Source of the DNA: Sphingobacterium lactis
GTDB taxonomy: Bacteria > Bacteroidota > Bacteroidia > Sphingobacteriales > Sphingobacteriaceae
Direction of reading: 5' to 3'
Assembly: GCF_011046555.1 (NCBI RefSeq)
Contig: NZ_CP049246.1
Coordinates: forward strand, 3,286,001-3,350,000
Length of the DNA stretch: 64,000 nucleotides
Below are positions 25,818 to 34,645 of the stretch, in pieces; the first letter of the stretch is position 1, and every line of letters starts with the position of its first letter. The translations under genes were made by a program, and so were the position numbers. The notes below the pieces were generated by a model. That model searched no databases and had not been told where the DNA came from. It saw only the letters and a list, made by a program, of their open reading frames with translations.

Positions 25818-26348
25818 AATGCTAAATTTTTGATGTTGAAAAAATGTTATTTACTCACTCGCTTTTCTCGTTTCCCGCTTCCCGTTGTGGTTTGCTCCGC
25901 TTCGCTTCGCATAAATTTTTCCAAAAGAAAAACCGGAAAAAAGAAAGCAGATAATCCAAGCGGGCTAAGCGGGAAAACCAAAAGGAAACGGAATAAGTCC
26001 CGGAGGGTGGCAAGGCAACACACAGCAACTCGGCAAAGCCGTCATTTTGCCTTGCCATTATGCCGTAGTCTTTTGGTTGGGCGTGTGCGGTGGCTGCCCG
26101 CTATAACTTAGCTGCCTTTTTACCGGTTGATTGTGGAAATTTTCTGTTCTAAAATTTTATGGCATTAATGACCAGGCTATCATAGCCTGTAATAGAGATT
26201 TGAAAAACGGAATAGCAGGGGGCGTTAGATAAGGGCTTCGTTTTTCAATTTTCTATTTAGCAAGTAGGTAATAAGCTCTTTTACAGCGTTGGACTGGGTA
26301 GAGGAAAGTAAATGTGCTTTACCTACATAAAAGTATGGGCATAAAAAA
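25818..26348. other. Non-coding stretch between the DUF932 and integrase genes
   Basis: No convincing gene. It holds an 11-base inverted repeat TGGCAAGGCAA (26008-26018) / TTGCCTTGCCA (26047-26057) whose 28-base loop contains its own small GGC/GCC stem, within a GC-richer island. This may be a regulatory RNA or recombination/transfer site; nothing in it identifies which. Confidence 0.35.
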
Positions 26349-26370
26349 AGCAGAACCGTTAAGTTCTGCT
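26343..26370 (-). terminator. Terminator of the integrase gene
   Basis: AGCAGAAC (26349-26356) / GTTCTGCT (26363-26370), with a 6-base loop. Read on the minus strand it is followed by a run of seven Ts, 24 bases after the integrase stop. Confidence 0.8.
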
Positions 26371-26393
26371 CATTGTGATTAAATAAAAGCTGA

Positions 26394-27644
26394 TTAGATT
26401 GCCATCATAAATGCTTCTTCCATAGCTTTGAATTTAGGGGTAACCAAATCCATATCCTTACTGATTTTTTGGCTTGTGATTTTAGCGTAAATCTGTGTGG
26501 TGGAAATGTTTTTATGCCCCATCATTTTGCTAAGGCTTTCAAGCGGTACACCCTCGGTCAAAAACATTGTTCCGAAAGTATGCCTTGCCGTGTGAAAGGT
26601 TACTTTTTGCTCCGTAATAATCTCTGCCTTTTCAACCAGTTTACCTATGTGCGTATTGCAGGTTGCATTGGTCGGAACCGGAAAGATAAATTCATTCCTT
26701 GTCGTACCCTGATACTTCTCAATGATACGCTTAGGGATTTCCATTAACCGAACATTTGAAGCAATATCTGATTTCTTTCTCCTGCTGATAATCCATTGAT
26801 GACCGTCAAAGAATGATTGAATATTGTTCCTTGTCAGTTTTTTAATATCCGCATAAGCAAGTCCGGTAAAACAACTAAAAATAAACAGGTCTTTTACCAG
26901 TTTATACCGTGGGTGCGGTGGTACGCACATCATCAGCTTTTCAACATCTTCTTTAAGGATATAACCCCGGTCGGTTTCTTCCATATTGATTTCGTAATCC
27001 TGAAAAGGATTATCACGTATCAAGCCTTTTTTAATAGCCAGTTCCACAAGGGCTAATACAGGCATCGTGTACACCCAAACTGTATTGTGGGAAGACTGCA
27101 AATCATACCGGAGGTAAAAATCAAACTCCCGGATAAAATCGGAAGTCAATTCCCGAAAAGCCATATCATCACGATGATAGCGTTCCTTTATAAATGTGGT
27201 AAGATGATTGTAAACTGTGATATACTTGTTGTAGGTGCTTTGTGAGCGTTCTTCCTTTTCGACCAATTTTTTAAAATCCTCATTTTGGTTGTTGAAAACT
27301 TTTAGGATAGCATCATCCATTACGCCGACACCCAAAAATGATAGCTTTACTTTTTGGGCGGTCGCAAAGCCCTCGTGCTTCAGCATATCTTCATAAATCT
27401 TGTCGATACGCCCACGTATATTATCCAGTTTTTTATTGATGCTTAATGCCTGCGCACTTTTGCCCTGAACTCTTCCGTGTTTCAAATCCCAATTATTGGG
27501 GTCAATTTCTAACTTTGTTCCGAAAGTCTTAGGGGTTCCGTCAATGGTAATACGTCCCATAATCGGGGCATTACCGTTCTTTTTCAGTTCGTTCTTTTTC
27601 AAATAGAAAAGCAGTTTGAACGTCGATTTTTTTGCCTGTTCCAT
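26394..27644 (-). CDS. Tyrosine recombinase (ICE integrase)
   Basis: A 416-residue phage-type integrase of the Bacteroidetes branch: an N-terminal Arm-type domain (FKLLFYLKKNELKKNGNAPIMGRI), SAM-like core-binding domain, and a C-terminal catalytic domain with H351-x-x-R354 (HTARHTFG), H377 (GHKN) and nucleophile Y386 (IYAKI). The box that carries the first catalytic Arg in most tyrosine recombinases reads FTGLAYADI here, with Ala in that place; loss of this Arg is also known for IntDOT-type enzymes. It should catalyse integration and excision of the element, whose right end lies close behind its start codon. Confidence 0.92.
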   Translation of the reverse strand: MEQAKKSTFKLLFYLKKNELKKNGNAPIMGRITIDGTPKTFGTKLEIDPNNWDLKHGRVQGKSAQALSINKKLDNIRGRIDKIYEDMLKHEGFATAQKVKLSFLGVGVMDDAILKVFNNQNEDFKKLVEKEERSQSTYNKYITVYNHLTTFIKERYHRDDMAFRELTSDFIREFDFYLRYDLQSSHNTVWVYTMPVLALVELAIKKGLIRDNPFQDYEINMEETDRGYILKEDVEKLMMCVPPHPRYKLVKDLFIFSCFTGLAYADIKKLTRNNIQSFFDGHQWIISRRKKSDIASNVRLMEIPKRIIEKYQGTTRNEFIFPVPTNATCNTHIGKLVEKAEIITEQKVTFHTARHTFGTMFLTEGVPLESLSKMMGHKNISTTQIYAKITSQKISKDMDLVTPKFKAMEEAFMMAI

Positions 27645-27686
27645 AACTCAAATGTTTAACGTTTAAAATTAAATTACATTGAGTTA
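27644..27686. promoter_or_regulatory. Inverted repeat just upstream of the integrase start
   Basis: TAACTCAAATGT (27644-27655) and ACATTGAGTTA (27676-27686) are inverted copies with one extra A, spanning a direct heptamer pair GTTTAAC/GTTTAAA. Such a site could be an operator for integrase expression or an arm-type binding site. No data in the sequence decide between them. Confidence 0.4.
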
Positions 27687-28127
27687 CAAGGGAATGTAGA
27701 AAAGGGTGCAAAAGACTGAAATATAATCAGTTAAGCTATGCTGTTGCCTTTGTCAATCGGTAACGAATTAGTAACCTAACCTTGTCAATTTAAGCCCCAA
27801 ACCTATCAGACACCGACTTCCGAACTAAGACTACTCTTTTTATAAAGCCTTGTATAGCAAAGGTTTTAACCGTTTTGCTTATTTTTGCTTTTTACTAATC
27901 TTTTTTCTAAAAAAAAATTAATCCCTAAAATCTGGAGAATAATTAAATCGCACCATTTTAGCCGTATCAATCCGATTGTATTTTTTATCGTATTTTAATA
28001 TTTTGACTCCTTTGTAAATCTTATTCAAAACCTGTAAAACAAAGATATAACTGCTTGATTAGCAGCCTTTGAATTATAAAATAATTGTATATAATTTAAT
28101 ATTCATTAACCAATTACATGCAATAAG
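27687..28127. other. Likely right boundary zone of the ICE
   Basis: No gene is visible. The sequence is AT-rich (long A and T runs near 27890-27920) and lies between the integrase start and the first chromosomal gene, so the attachment site is expected here. I cannot define it, because the left end of the element is outside the window and no tRNA gene is present. Confidence 0.4.
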
Positions 28128-28757
28128 ATGAGCACTTTAATGACAGCCTTTCCAGACTTGGTCACCACATCATCACCCCTTGTGCTGCGGCAAATGGATT
28201 TACAATTCCTTCCATCCAATACTGCTTTTACCTTCTTATTGCAAATCCCGAATAATCAACTGGAAAATTCCTTCCGAACCTATTTTTCAAAAATTGAATG
28301 GCTCAGCAATTGGTGTCTCTTTCCATGTGGCGTATCCATTGTCCTCCTCATGATCACCTTATTCATATTTATCAGGCAATACAAAAAGATAATTTCGAAA
28401 TATAAGGACAACAAGCAATTGTTAAACAAGCAAGAACAGGAGGCTAAGGTATTATTGGTGAAGGTAAATGATGCGTTTGAGGAAGTAATCCAATTAGCAC
28501 GATCCAACCACCCTAACTTTTATGTTCGCTTTCAGGAATGCTATCCGCAATTTGAGCCTAAGCTCCTCCAATTAAATCCCAATCTACAAAATTCAGAATT
28601 AACGCTGTTAGCTTATATCTATTTGAATTTCCAAACGAAAGAAATTGCAGATTATACGTTCAAATCTGTGAAAACAATCCAGAACAGGAAACACCTGCTG
28701 CGAAAAAAATTGAATATTCAACCTTCTGTAGATCTATATGTGTGGTTGAGGTCATGA
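28128..28757 (+). CDS. Membrane-anchored HTH regulator (LuxR-like C-terminus)
   Basis: A 209-residue protein: a membrane span (LFPCGVSIVLLMITLFIFI, about residues 63-81), a coiled coil (KYKDNKQLLNKQEQEAKVLLVKV) and a C-terminal helix-turn-helix resembling GerE/LuxR (LTLLAYIYLNFQTKEIADYTFKSVKTIQNRKHLLRKKL). It resembles the C-terminal part of the TPR-TM-HTH regulators common in Sphingobacteriaceae, but without TPRs, so it may be a shortened member. It precedes a small ORF and a fimbrillin-like lipoprotein and may control them. Confidence 0.65.
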   Translation: MSTLMTAFPDLVTTSSPLVLRQMDLQFLPSNTAFTFLLQIPNNQLENSFRTYFSKIEWLSNWCLFPCGVSIVLLMITLFIFIRQYKKIISKYKDNKQLLNKQEQEAKVLLVKVNDAFEEVIQLARSNHPNFYVRFQECYPQFEPKLLQLNPNLQNSELTLLAYIYLNFQTKEIADYTFKSVKTIQNRKHLLRKKLNIQPSVDLYVWLRS

Positions 28758-28961
28758 GACGTTATCCCCATTATCAATAGATGACTATTGCTTTTAAGTA
28801 AAGACAAAATTCAGCCACTCCGCGAAGTACTTAATATCATCTTAATTAAGAAATATTTAGATGGATTGGGTACCACATAGGTATGTCAATATTCTGCTTT
28901 CATGCGCTTATTCTCTTTCTTTGCGAGCTTCTAAAAAAGTCTCCATGAATATTAATTAAGC

Positions 28962-29141
28962 ATGAATAACAAAACAAATAATTATCATCCACCACAGATC
29001 AAAGTTTATCCAATCCAATTCGAACACGATATTGCTATCGGTTCTGCTGAAGTATTTTCAGGAAGTGAAAATTCGGAAACAACCCCGGAGATTTTTGAAT
29101 GGCAAGACAAAGGCAGTGAACAAATCCTTTTAGAAATTTAG
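28962..29141 (+). CDS. Small 59-residue protein upstream of the fimbrillin-like gene
   Basis: ATG at 28962, TAG at 29139-29141: MNNKTNNYHPPQIKVYPIQF at the start, acidic and Ser/Thr-rich in the second half, ending GSEQILLEI. No signal peptide. The stop lies 10 bases before the lipoprotein gene, so it is probably co-transcribed. I know no function. Confidence 0.5.
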   Translation: MNNKTNNYHPPQIKVYPIQFEHDIAIGSAEVFSGSENSETTPEIFEWQDKGSEQILLEI

Positions 29142-29151
29142 GCACAACCAC

Positions 29152-30945
29152 ATGATGAAGTATAGAAAAGCAGGTTTTTGCTACCTAATGAGTAGCGTAA
29201 TAATCTTATTCATTTTAAGTTCCTGTAAAAAAGGGGCAGATATAGATTATGAAAATGGGGAAGCACTATTAACGCTAAATGCGTCGATTAAAGAGAATGG
29301 AAATATTCAATTGAAAAGAAGTAAATCCACTTTCTCAAAAAACCACGCGAAATTATCACAGAATACCATTGCTCGAAGAACTTTACAGAGCGATTTTGAG
29401 GTCCAGGTTTCTTCGGAAGATTTCTATGGATTTAGTCGAGACAGTGGCTTAAAAGCAGGAACAACACCTAGCAAAGGTGTTATGAAAAATGAAAGAACAG
29501 AAAAGTTAAAATCAGGTGTTTCCTATATCTTGAAAATCTTTCGAGATAACCAGGGAATCCGGGGCAATCAAATTGGCGAAGACCATATCCTGAGTTCGGG
29601 GGAAGAACATCCTAAACAGATAAAATTGGATGGTGGTCAGCGGTATCACTGGATTGCTATATCCAACAATGAAAACAACCCGCCAACGGTTAATAATAAC
29701 GAGATTTCCCAAAAGGACGCGCTCAATAAAGACATCTTGTATGCTTCAGGAAGCTTTACAGCGGTTCAAGGTAAAAATCTTTTGAACATCCAGTTCGAGC
29801 ACAAAACTTCACGCATAGAAATCAGTATTGATAGCCGAGGTATGTCTATGCCTTTTTCAGAAGGTAGTAATGGAAAGATTTCCATGGGAAGTGGTAAAGA
29901 TGCTTCCTTCTTGGGAATGATAAAAAGTAAAACTTTTAATATTCTCACCGGGGAATTTATCGGAGAAGCAGCCTTCGTTCCTGATATTCCTTTTGTCCTT
30001 ACAGATTCGGAAAGAACCATTTCAAAATCCGTTATTTTCCACAGTGCTGAGCCTGTAACCCTCGTAGAAAATCAAATGTCCATTAGGGTTGGCGACATTA
30101 GCTTTTGGGCGTGGTTCCTGAATAATAAAATTTCCTTTACTGAATCTAAATATCTAGCGGCTAAAAATTCTGCAGTAGTTGTCAATCCGGGCGAAAAATA
30201 TGCTATTGCATTGGATTTCATCCAATCTCCAGCTGAGATCAATGGCATTAAATGGTCACGAGAGAGCCTTGCATTCCATCCAGACACCCCTTATGGAATG
30301 CCACAATTGCGGTTTATGGGTGTATTCGGTCATCAAGCATTTCACCATATAAACCCCAACGTAAATTATTTCCGTTGGAATGCGCTTCACCCACTGGATG
30401 CTACAAACACGGGGAGCTATGATTCAACAAAGGATCCATGCTTACAAGTCTATCCAAAAGGTATTTGGCGAATGCCAACAGCTGATGAGGCTGAGAGCCT
30501 AGTAACATTGCCAGCAGAAAATATTCAGGTCAGTTGGCAGGATAACGCTGTTCTGCGGCATAATGTTGGTATTCGGATAGCGCATGTTCCTTCCGGACCG
30601 GCAGCTAAAGAATACATATTCCCTCAGCGGTATATGGCTATTTTTTTCCAAGGATATCGATCACATCCATACGATGAAAACGAACCTATTCCTTATTTAA
30701 ACAGCATAAGAGATTATTATAGCGAAGTATATAAAGAAGGCAGGCAAATCTATTCGAATCCTGTCAGTGCCATGTTCTGGACAAGCAATGTTGGTTCAAC
30801 ACCAGGAACGGCAAAAGCCTATGTAAGGCAGGCTACCTATACTCGGATCAATGAAAAAGAAATCCGTGTAGATTTTGGAGAAGCAACAATTCAAGATGTG
30901 GATCGGAACCTTGGCTTACAAATCCGATGCATCCGCACAAAATAA
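29152..30945 (+). CDS. Fimbrillin-family-like lipoprotein
   Basis: A 597-residue protein with a lipoprotein signal (VIILFILSSC, lipobox Cys about residue 25, then KKGADID). The first 350 residues look like a fimbrillin/Mfa-type beta-sandwich (LNASIKENGNIQL, FEVQVSSEDFYGFSRDSG, LNIQFEHKTSRIEISID). The C-terminal 200 residues contain GIWRMPTADEAESL and MFWTSNVG, as in FISUMP/C-type-lectin-like modules. It would be exported to the cell surface, as a fimbrial or adhesion component. A second ATG three bases downstream is possible as start. Confidence 0.6.
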   Translation: MMKYRKAGFCYLMSSVIILFILSSCKKGADIDYENGEALLTLNASIKENGNIQLKRSKSTFSKNHAKLSQNTIARRTLQSDFEVQVSSEDFYGFSRDSGLKAGTTPSKGVMKNERTEKLKSGVSYILKIFRDNQGIRGNQIGEDHILSSGEEHPKQIKLDGGQRYHWIAISNNENNPPTVNNNEISQKDALNKDILYASGSFTAVQGKNLLNIQFEHKTSRIEISIDSRGMSMPFSEGSNGKISMGSGKDASFLGMIKSKTFNILTGEFIGEAAFVPDIPFVLTDSERTISKSVIFHSAEPVTLVENQMSIRVGDISFWAWFLNNKISFTESKYLAAKNSAVVVNPGEKYAIALDFIQSPAEINGIKWSRESLAFHPDTPYGMPQLRFMGVFGHQAFHHINPNVNYFRWNALHPLDATNTGSYDSTKDPCLQVYPKGIWRMPTADEAESLVTLPAENIQVSWQDNAVLRHNVGIRIAHVPSGPAAKEYIFPQRYMAIFFQGYRSHPYDENEPIPYLNSIRDYYSEVYKEGRQIYSNPVSAMFWTSNVGSTPGTAKAYVRQATYTRINEKEIRVDFGEATIQDVDRNLGLQIRCIRTK

Positions 30946-30965
30946 CAGCACTTTCCCAATAAAAT

Positions 30966-31000
30966 CCAAACCTAATGCATGGGTTTGGGTGTTATTTTTT
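30966..31000 (+). terminator. Terminator after the fimbrillin-like gene
   Basis: CCAAACC (30966-30972) / GGTTTGG (30982-30988) hairpin followed within a few bases by a T-run. Confidence 0.7.
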
Positions 31001-31009
31001 ATTAGTTGA

Positions 31010-31054
31010 AATCCCGGTAAGGAAAGCGAATGCAATCCCCATCCGGGATTTTTT
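31010..31054 (+). terminator. Second terminator-like hairpin
   Basis: AATCCCGG (31010-31017) pairs with CCGGGATT (31043-31050), followed by further Ts. A backup terminator in the same direction. Confidence 0.5.
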
Positions 31055-31130
31055 ATGCTTTTATCCCATCTGCTCTTTCCTAAAGCATTGAAAGATAATA
31101 TTACGGGAAATTACCAAGGGATACCAGAAA

Positions 31131-31164
31131 CAAAAAAAAGCCTATCGACTCACGTCGACAGGCT
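31131..31164 (-). terminator. Terminator of the acyl-CoA dehydrogenase gene
   Basis: AGCCTATCGAC (31139-31149) / GTCGACAGGCT (31154-31164), one mismatch, 4-base loop. On the minus strand a run of eight Ts follows. Confidence 0.85.
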
Positions 31165-31187
31165 AATATAAATAATAATGAAAGTGA

Positions 31188-32690
31188 TTAGCTTAAGAAA
31201 GATGTCCAATCGGAATCCACTTCATAATCCTGAATTGGATTAGCGTGGTTTTTGCTGTTCAACTGACCAGCAAACATCATTAGATCCATTTGGATATGTT
31301 GTCTTGTGATTTCAACCAATTGCGCATTGAACCCTTGTAGTTTCAAGACAAATTGGAAGCTGATCACCCGTGCGATCATACGGCCGATCGTCACCAAATC
31401 ACGCTGGTTAAAGCCACCATCGACACTGAAATTCAATTGCTCTTTAAAGTAAGGCGCACTGATATTGGCAGTCGGATATCCTGTTAAAAAGGTATATAAA
31501 TTCGTTTCTTTGGCTTTACGCATCAATTTCAAGAGCGCTTCAGCAATCTGACCATACAGCATTTCATTGGAACCTTCAAAAATCTGGAATGGTCTGCTGT
31601 CCACCACCGAACGGCCAGCGATGTGATCCAATCGGTATCCATTCGCTCCAGCCAGTTGCAAGCTGATCTGTGCCGATTCTTGCATCAGGTCAGTGATCAA
31701 CGCTTTCAATGTATTGGCTTCAATGCTTAATGTAGCAAGGTCATTTTCAATACCACTGGTTTCCACGCTGTATGCACACATTCCTGAATTTAGCGTATAA
31801 GCCGCCTGAATTCGTGAAATCTGGTATTTTACGGAATCCAAATTGGATAAAGGCGCCCCGCCCACCATGCGGGTATTGCAATGCTGTAGTGTTTCATCCA
31901 ACAGGCGTTTGATAAAACCCATCCCCATTCCTGGGAATTGCAATCTACTGCGATGCAACATATCCAACATCAACTTAATCCCAGTACTTTCCGGATTTAA
32001 TTTTTGATCAGCAGGAACCGTTACGTCAATCGGATTGATTCCATAAGGAATCGCATATAATCCCAGATTATTATAACGTTCCACCATTGGAATGTGTTGA
32101 TTTGGATTCTTATTTTCCGTAACAAAGAAATCAATATCCCTGGTCAATTCGCCATTTTCATTGGCTTTACGTGCAGTGACCAACCAATAGTCGGCTGCAC
32201 CGCTCAAACCTTGCCAGTGTTTTTCGCCCTGTATTTTATAATCATCGCCAATAGCCTGATAGTTCGTTTTCATATTCAACGCATCGCTACCATATGCTTT
32301 TTCCGTGATCATCAAACCACCCATGGCGTTATTCTCTAAGAAATCCTTAAAAACACGTTCTTGCACCGTGTAATTACCATATTTGGCCAAAGGCTCCAAG
32401 AATAAGGCAATATTGATCCCGAACATCAGCGATAATGCCAATGATTCGTAAGATGCTGCTGCGAGAACACTTAAACATTCTTTTACCTGCACCCCACGAC
32501 CGCCGAAATGCGAAGGGATAGCAACCGCCAAAGGTTGTTTCTTCATGATCTCTGCTAGAAATTCAGCAGGAAAATCGCGCTTTAAACTGATGGCGCTGTA
32601 ATCAAATTCTTCTCTAAATAAATGGTATAAATGCTTTTTGAATGACTTAATGTAGCTATCGAAATCTACTTGTCCTATTACCTCGTTCAT
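31188..32690 (-). CDS. Acyl-CoA dehydrogenase family protein
   Basis: A 500-residue flavoenzyme of the acyl-CoA dehydrogenase superfamily. Marks: N-terminal helical domain with FGGRGVQVKECLSVLAAASYES, the FAD/substrate strand region GGLMITEKAYGSDALNMKTNY and KIQGEKHWQGLSGAADYWLVTAR, and the C-terminal helical domain with QLAGANGYRLDHIAGRSVVDSRPFQIFEGSNEMLYGQ (FEGSNE corresponds to the usual YEGTxE). It should oxidise an acyl-CoA using an electron-transfer flavoprotein; the substrate is not evident. It stands alone, opposite to no obvious pathway partner; the AraC gene behind it could be its regulator. Confidence 0.85.
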   Translation of the reverse strand: MNEVIGQVDFDSYIKSFKKHLYHLFREEFDYSAISLKRDFPAEFLAEIMKKQPLAVAIPSHFGGRGVQVKECLSVLAAASYESLALSLMFGINIALFLEPLAKYGNYTVQERVFKDFLENNAMGGLMITEKAYGSDALNMKTNYQAIGDDYKIQGEKHWQGLSGAADYWLVTARKANENGELTRDIDFFVTENKNPNQHIPMVERYNNLGLYAIPYGINPIDVTVPADQKLNPESTGIKLMLDMLHRSRLQFPGMGMGFIKRLLDETLQHCNTRMVGGAPLSNLDSVKYQISRIQAAYTLNSGMCAYSVETSGIENDLATLSIEANTLKALITDLMQESAQISLQLAGANGYRLDHIAGRSVVDSRPFQIFEGSNEMLYGQIAEALLKLMRKAKETNLYTFLTGYPTANISAPYFKEQLNFSVDGGFNQRDLVTIGRMIARVISFQFVLKLQGFNAQLVEITRQHIQMDLMMFAGQLNSKNHANPIQDYEVDSDWTSFLS

Positions 32691-33037
32691 TTTCTAATCC
32701 TATAAATTATGCTTTACAATCTTATTCATCTTCGATGTCTCCATATGAAGGAAACATCAATTTGCATGCTTTGCGCAACTCTCCTAGCGCATTGCTATTG
32801 CTTTATGTAAAATTAAGGCGATATCCGGGCATTGACTATGAAGAACGCGACAATAAATAGGACAAATCGTGCACACTTACCAAATCATTCTTTTATGGCC
32901 ATCAATATAATTAATTGAAATCTTGATTGTTAACTTAGAATAAAATTTTTAAAAACAGAAAGCAGGATTTTTTCATACTCCACACTTTGGTTCTTTCTTG
33001 AATTTTTGGATTTTCGGGGTTTCCTTAAATTTCAATC
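32691..33037. other. Intergenic region without recognised features
   Basis: About 350 bases of AT-rich sequence between the acyl-CoA dehydrogenase start and the AraC gene stop. I saw no gene, no TAnnTTTG element on the minus strand and no notable repeat. Confidence 0.5.
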
Positions 33038-33910
33038 TTATTTACCCAGGGATCGGCGATAATCTGAAGGTGATATGCCCACTATTTTCTTAAATAAACG
33101 GGTAAAATAAGAGGGGTCGGCAAAGTCCAGTTCATAGGCTATAGTCGCGATACTCTTATTGGTTTCAAGAAGCATTAATTGGCTATTGATGATCGCAACT
33201 TCAAGGATCAATTCTTTGGATGACTTTTTAAATACAGTAGATACACAGCGATTCAGATAGTTCACCGATACCGCTAATTTATCAGCATAGAAATTCACTG
33301 ATTTTTCATTGTTAAAATGGAGATGTACCAATTGCTTAAAAGCAATAGCAATTTCCTGCCGACGTGCCAGGGTTTTATTGGCATTGGATACCTTGATGAT
33401 TTTCAGGATAACCGATTTAAATAAGCTTTCGTAGAATTCGGTATACGGGTTTTTGCCATAGATCTCCTTATACAACAGATCCAGCAACGCCGTAAAATCC
33501 TGACTATCATCCGGATGCAGGTTCAACAATGGAGCAATGGTAAAGATATTCAGGATCTCCTGTTCGCGAAAAAGCGAGGTCATGGACTGTTCTTTTATCA
33601 GCACGCAATATCCCTGTGCCGATTTATCGACGGAGTGGATAGCGGAAATATTCCCATAGTTACTGATCAAAATCGCCGGTGCCTGCACCATAAAAGTCGT
33701 CGATTCAATCTGTTGTTTGAAATGACCAGCTGTCAGATGTATCAAAAGATTATACCCCAAAAAGATAGGTGGAATGGGGGTTTTCAGGTACGGAGCAATA
33801 TCCTTTAATGGAAATATTTTTATTGGGGTCTGGATATAAGTTAAATGCTTAAGGCTGGGCACCATAAACTTGGCAACAAACTCATCTGCATTAATCTTAT
33901 CTTTTTTCAT
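33038..33910 (-). CDS. AraC-family transcriptional regulator
   Basis: A 290-residue protein with an N-terminal cupin-like sensing domain (IKIFPLKDIAPYLKTPIPPIFLGYNLLIHLTAG) and a C-terminal pair of HTH motifs ending ATIAYELDFADPSYFTRLFKKIVGISPSDYRR, the AraC signature. It would regulate a metabolic or exporter gene nearby; the target cannot be read from the sequence. The IS3 element lies upstream of it. Confidence 0.88.
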   Translation of the reverse strand: MKKDKINADEFVAKFMVPSLKHLTYIQTPIKIFPLKDIAPYLKTPIPPIFLGYNLLIHLTAGHFKQQIESTTFMVQAPAILISNYGNISAIHSVDKSAQGYCVLIKEQSMTSLFREQEILNIFTIAPLLNLHPDDSQDFTALLDLLYKEIYGKNPYTEFYESLFKSVILKIIKVSNANKTLARRQEIAIAFKQLVHLHFNNEKSVNFYADKLAVSVNYLNRCVSTVFKKSSKELILEVAIINSQLMLLETNKSIATIAYELDFADPSYFTRLFKKIVGISPSDYRRSLGK

Positions 33911-34088
33911 TTCCGTGCTATTGATACGAATAACGTAAAATAAGGGAAATAATGCAAATCCACAATCTGAATATATCTAGGGGTCTACGTACGAAATGAC
34001 ACATTCTACTGGCCGGGTACATTTCCCACAGGAATTGAATTCCATGGACTGTCCAATCCTAAAAAAGCTATACACAAAAACAAAGTGT

Positions 34089-34622
34089 ATGGAAACAATA
34101 GAAAGAGAGTTTGAGTTCGCTGAGCGGACCAGTAAGAAGCAGCCATTCGACAAGCGTTTGATCCTCCACATGCTGGATCAGATCGAACTTGGGGTCCCCC
34201 GCCGGGACCTGATGGAACAGTACGGTGTCTCCGAAGTGAGCCTGATCCGCTGGATGAAGAAGTTCGGGCGACAGCCCATTGGGGCAAAGCGGTATACCAC
34301 CGAGCTGAAGCGTTCAGTGATCAGGGCGGTCCAGGACGGGATGAGCGCCTACCGGGCGGGGAACACCTTTGATATCTCCTGCGGTACGGTCTCCAGATGG
34401 GTCAGGGAATATAAGGGGAAAAATACCGAACTTAGTTCCCCAGAACCCGATGATATGGCCAACAAGAAACCCGTAGACCCCAAAGAGGCAGAGATCCTGG
34501 CCCTGAAGAAGGCCCTGGAATATGCAAACCTGAAGATCAGGGCATTGGATACCATGATCGATATTGCCGAGGAACAGCTCAAGATCGACATCAGAAAAAA
34601 GTCTGGTGCCAAGCGGTCGTAA
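34089..34622 (+). CDS. IS3-family OrfA (transposase N-terminal, HTH)
   Basis: A 177-residue protein (start METIEREFEFAERTSKKQPF) with two HTH-like segments (LILHMLDQIELGVPRRDLMEQYGVSEVSLIRWMKKFG and VIRAVQDGMSAYRAGNTFDISCGTVSRWVREYKG) and a C-terminal leucine-zipper-like helix (AEILALKKALEYANLKIRALD). It binds the inverted repeats and contributes the N-terminus of the OrfAB transposase after frameshifting near its end. Confidence 0.85.
   Translation: METIEREFEFAERTSKKQPFDKRLILHMLDQIELGVPRRDLMEQYGVSEVSLIRWMKKFGRQPIGAKRYTTELKRSVIRAVQDGMSAYRAGNTFDISCGTVSRWVREYKGKNTELSSPEPDDMANKKPVDPKEAEILALKKALEYANLKIRALDTMIDIAEEQLKIDIRKKSGAKRS
34595..34601 (+). other. -1 ribosomal frameshift site (A AAA AAG)
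   Basis: The heptamer AAAAAAG is read in orfA frame as A-AAA-AAG near the orfA end. A -1 slip leads into the orfB frame, which is open from here through 34646 (K-V-W-C-Q-A-V-V-K-I, then MGIRLICGLFG), producing the OrfAB fusion. This is the usual mode of IS3 transposase synthesis. Confidence 0.75.
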
Positions 34623-34645
34623 AGATCAAACAGGAATCCCCAGCA

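Noticed and set aside
25776-26111. Open frames on both strands (111 and 67 codons) in the gap beside the DUF932 gene
   Set aside because: Low-complexity, Arg/Lys- or Phe/Arg-rich translations without start signals; better explained by the inverted-repeat, GC-rich non-coding stretch.
27687-28127. Attachment site (attR) of the ICE
   Set aside because: The left end is outside the window, so no direct repeat can be matched, and no tRNA gene marks the site.
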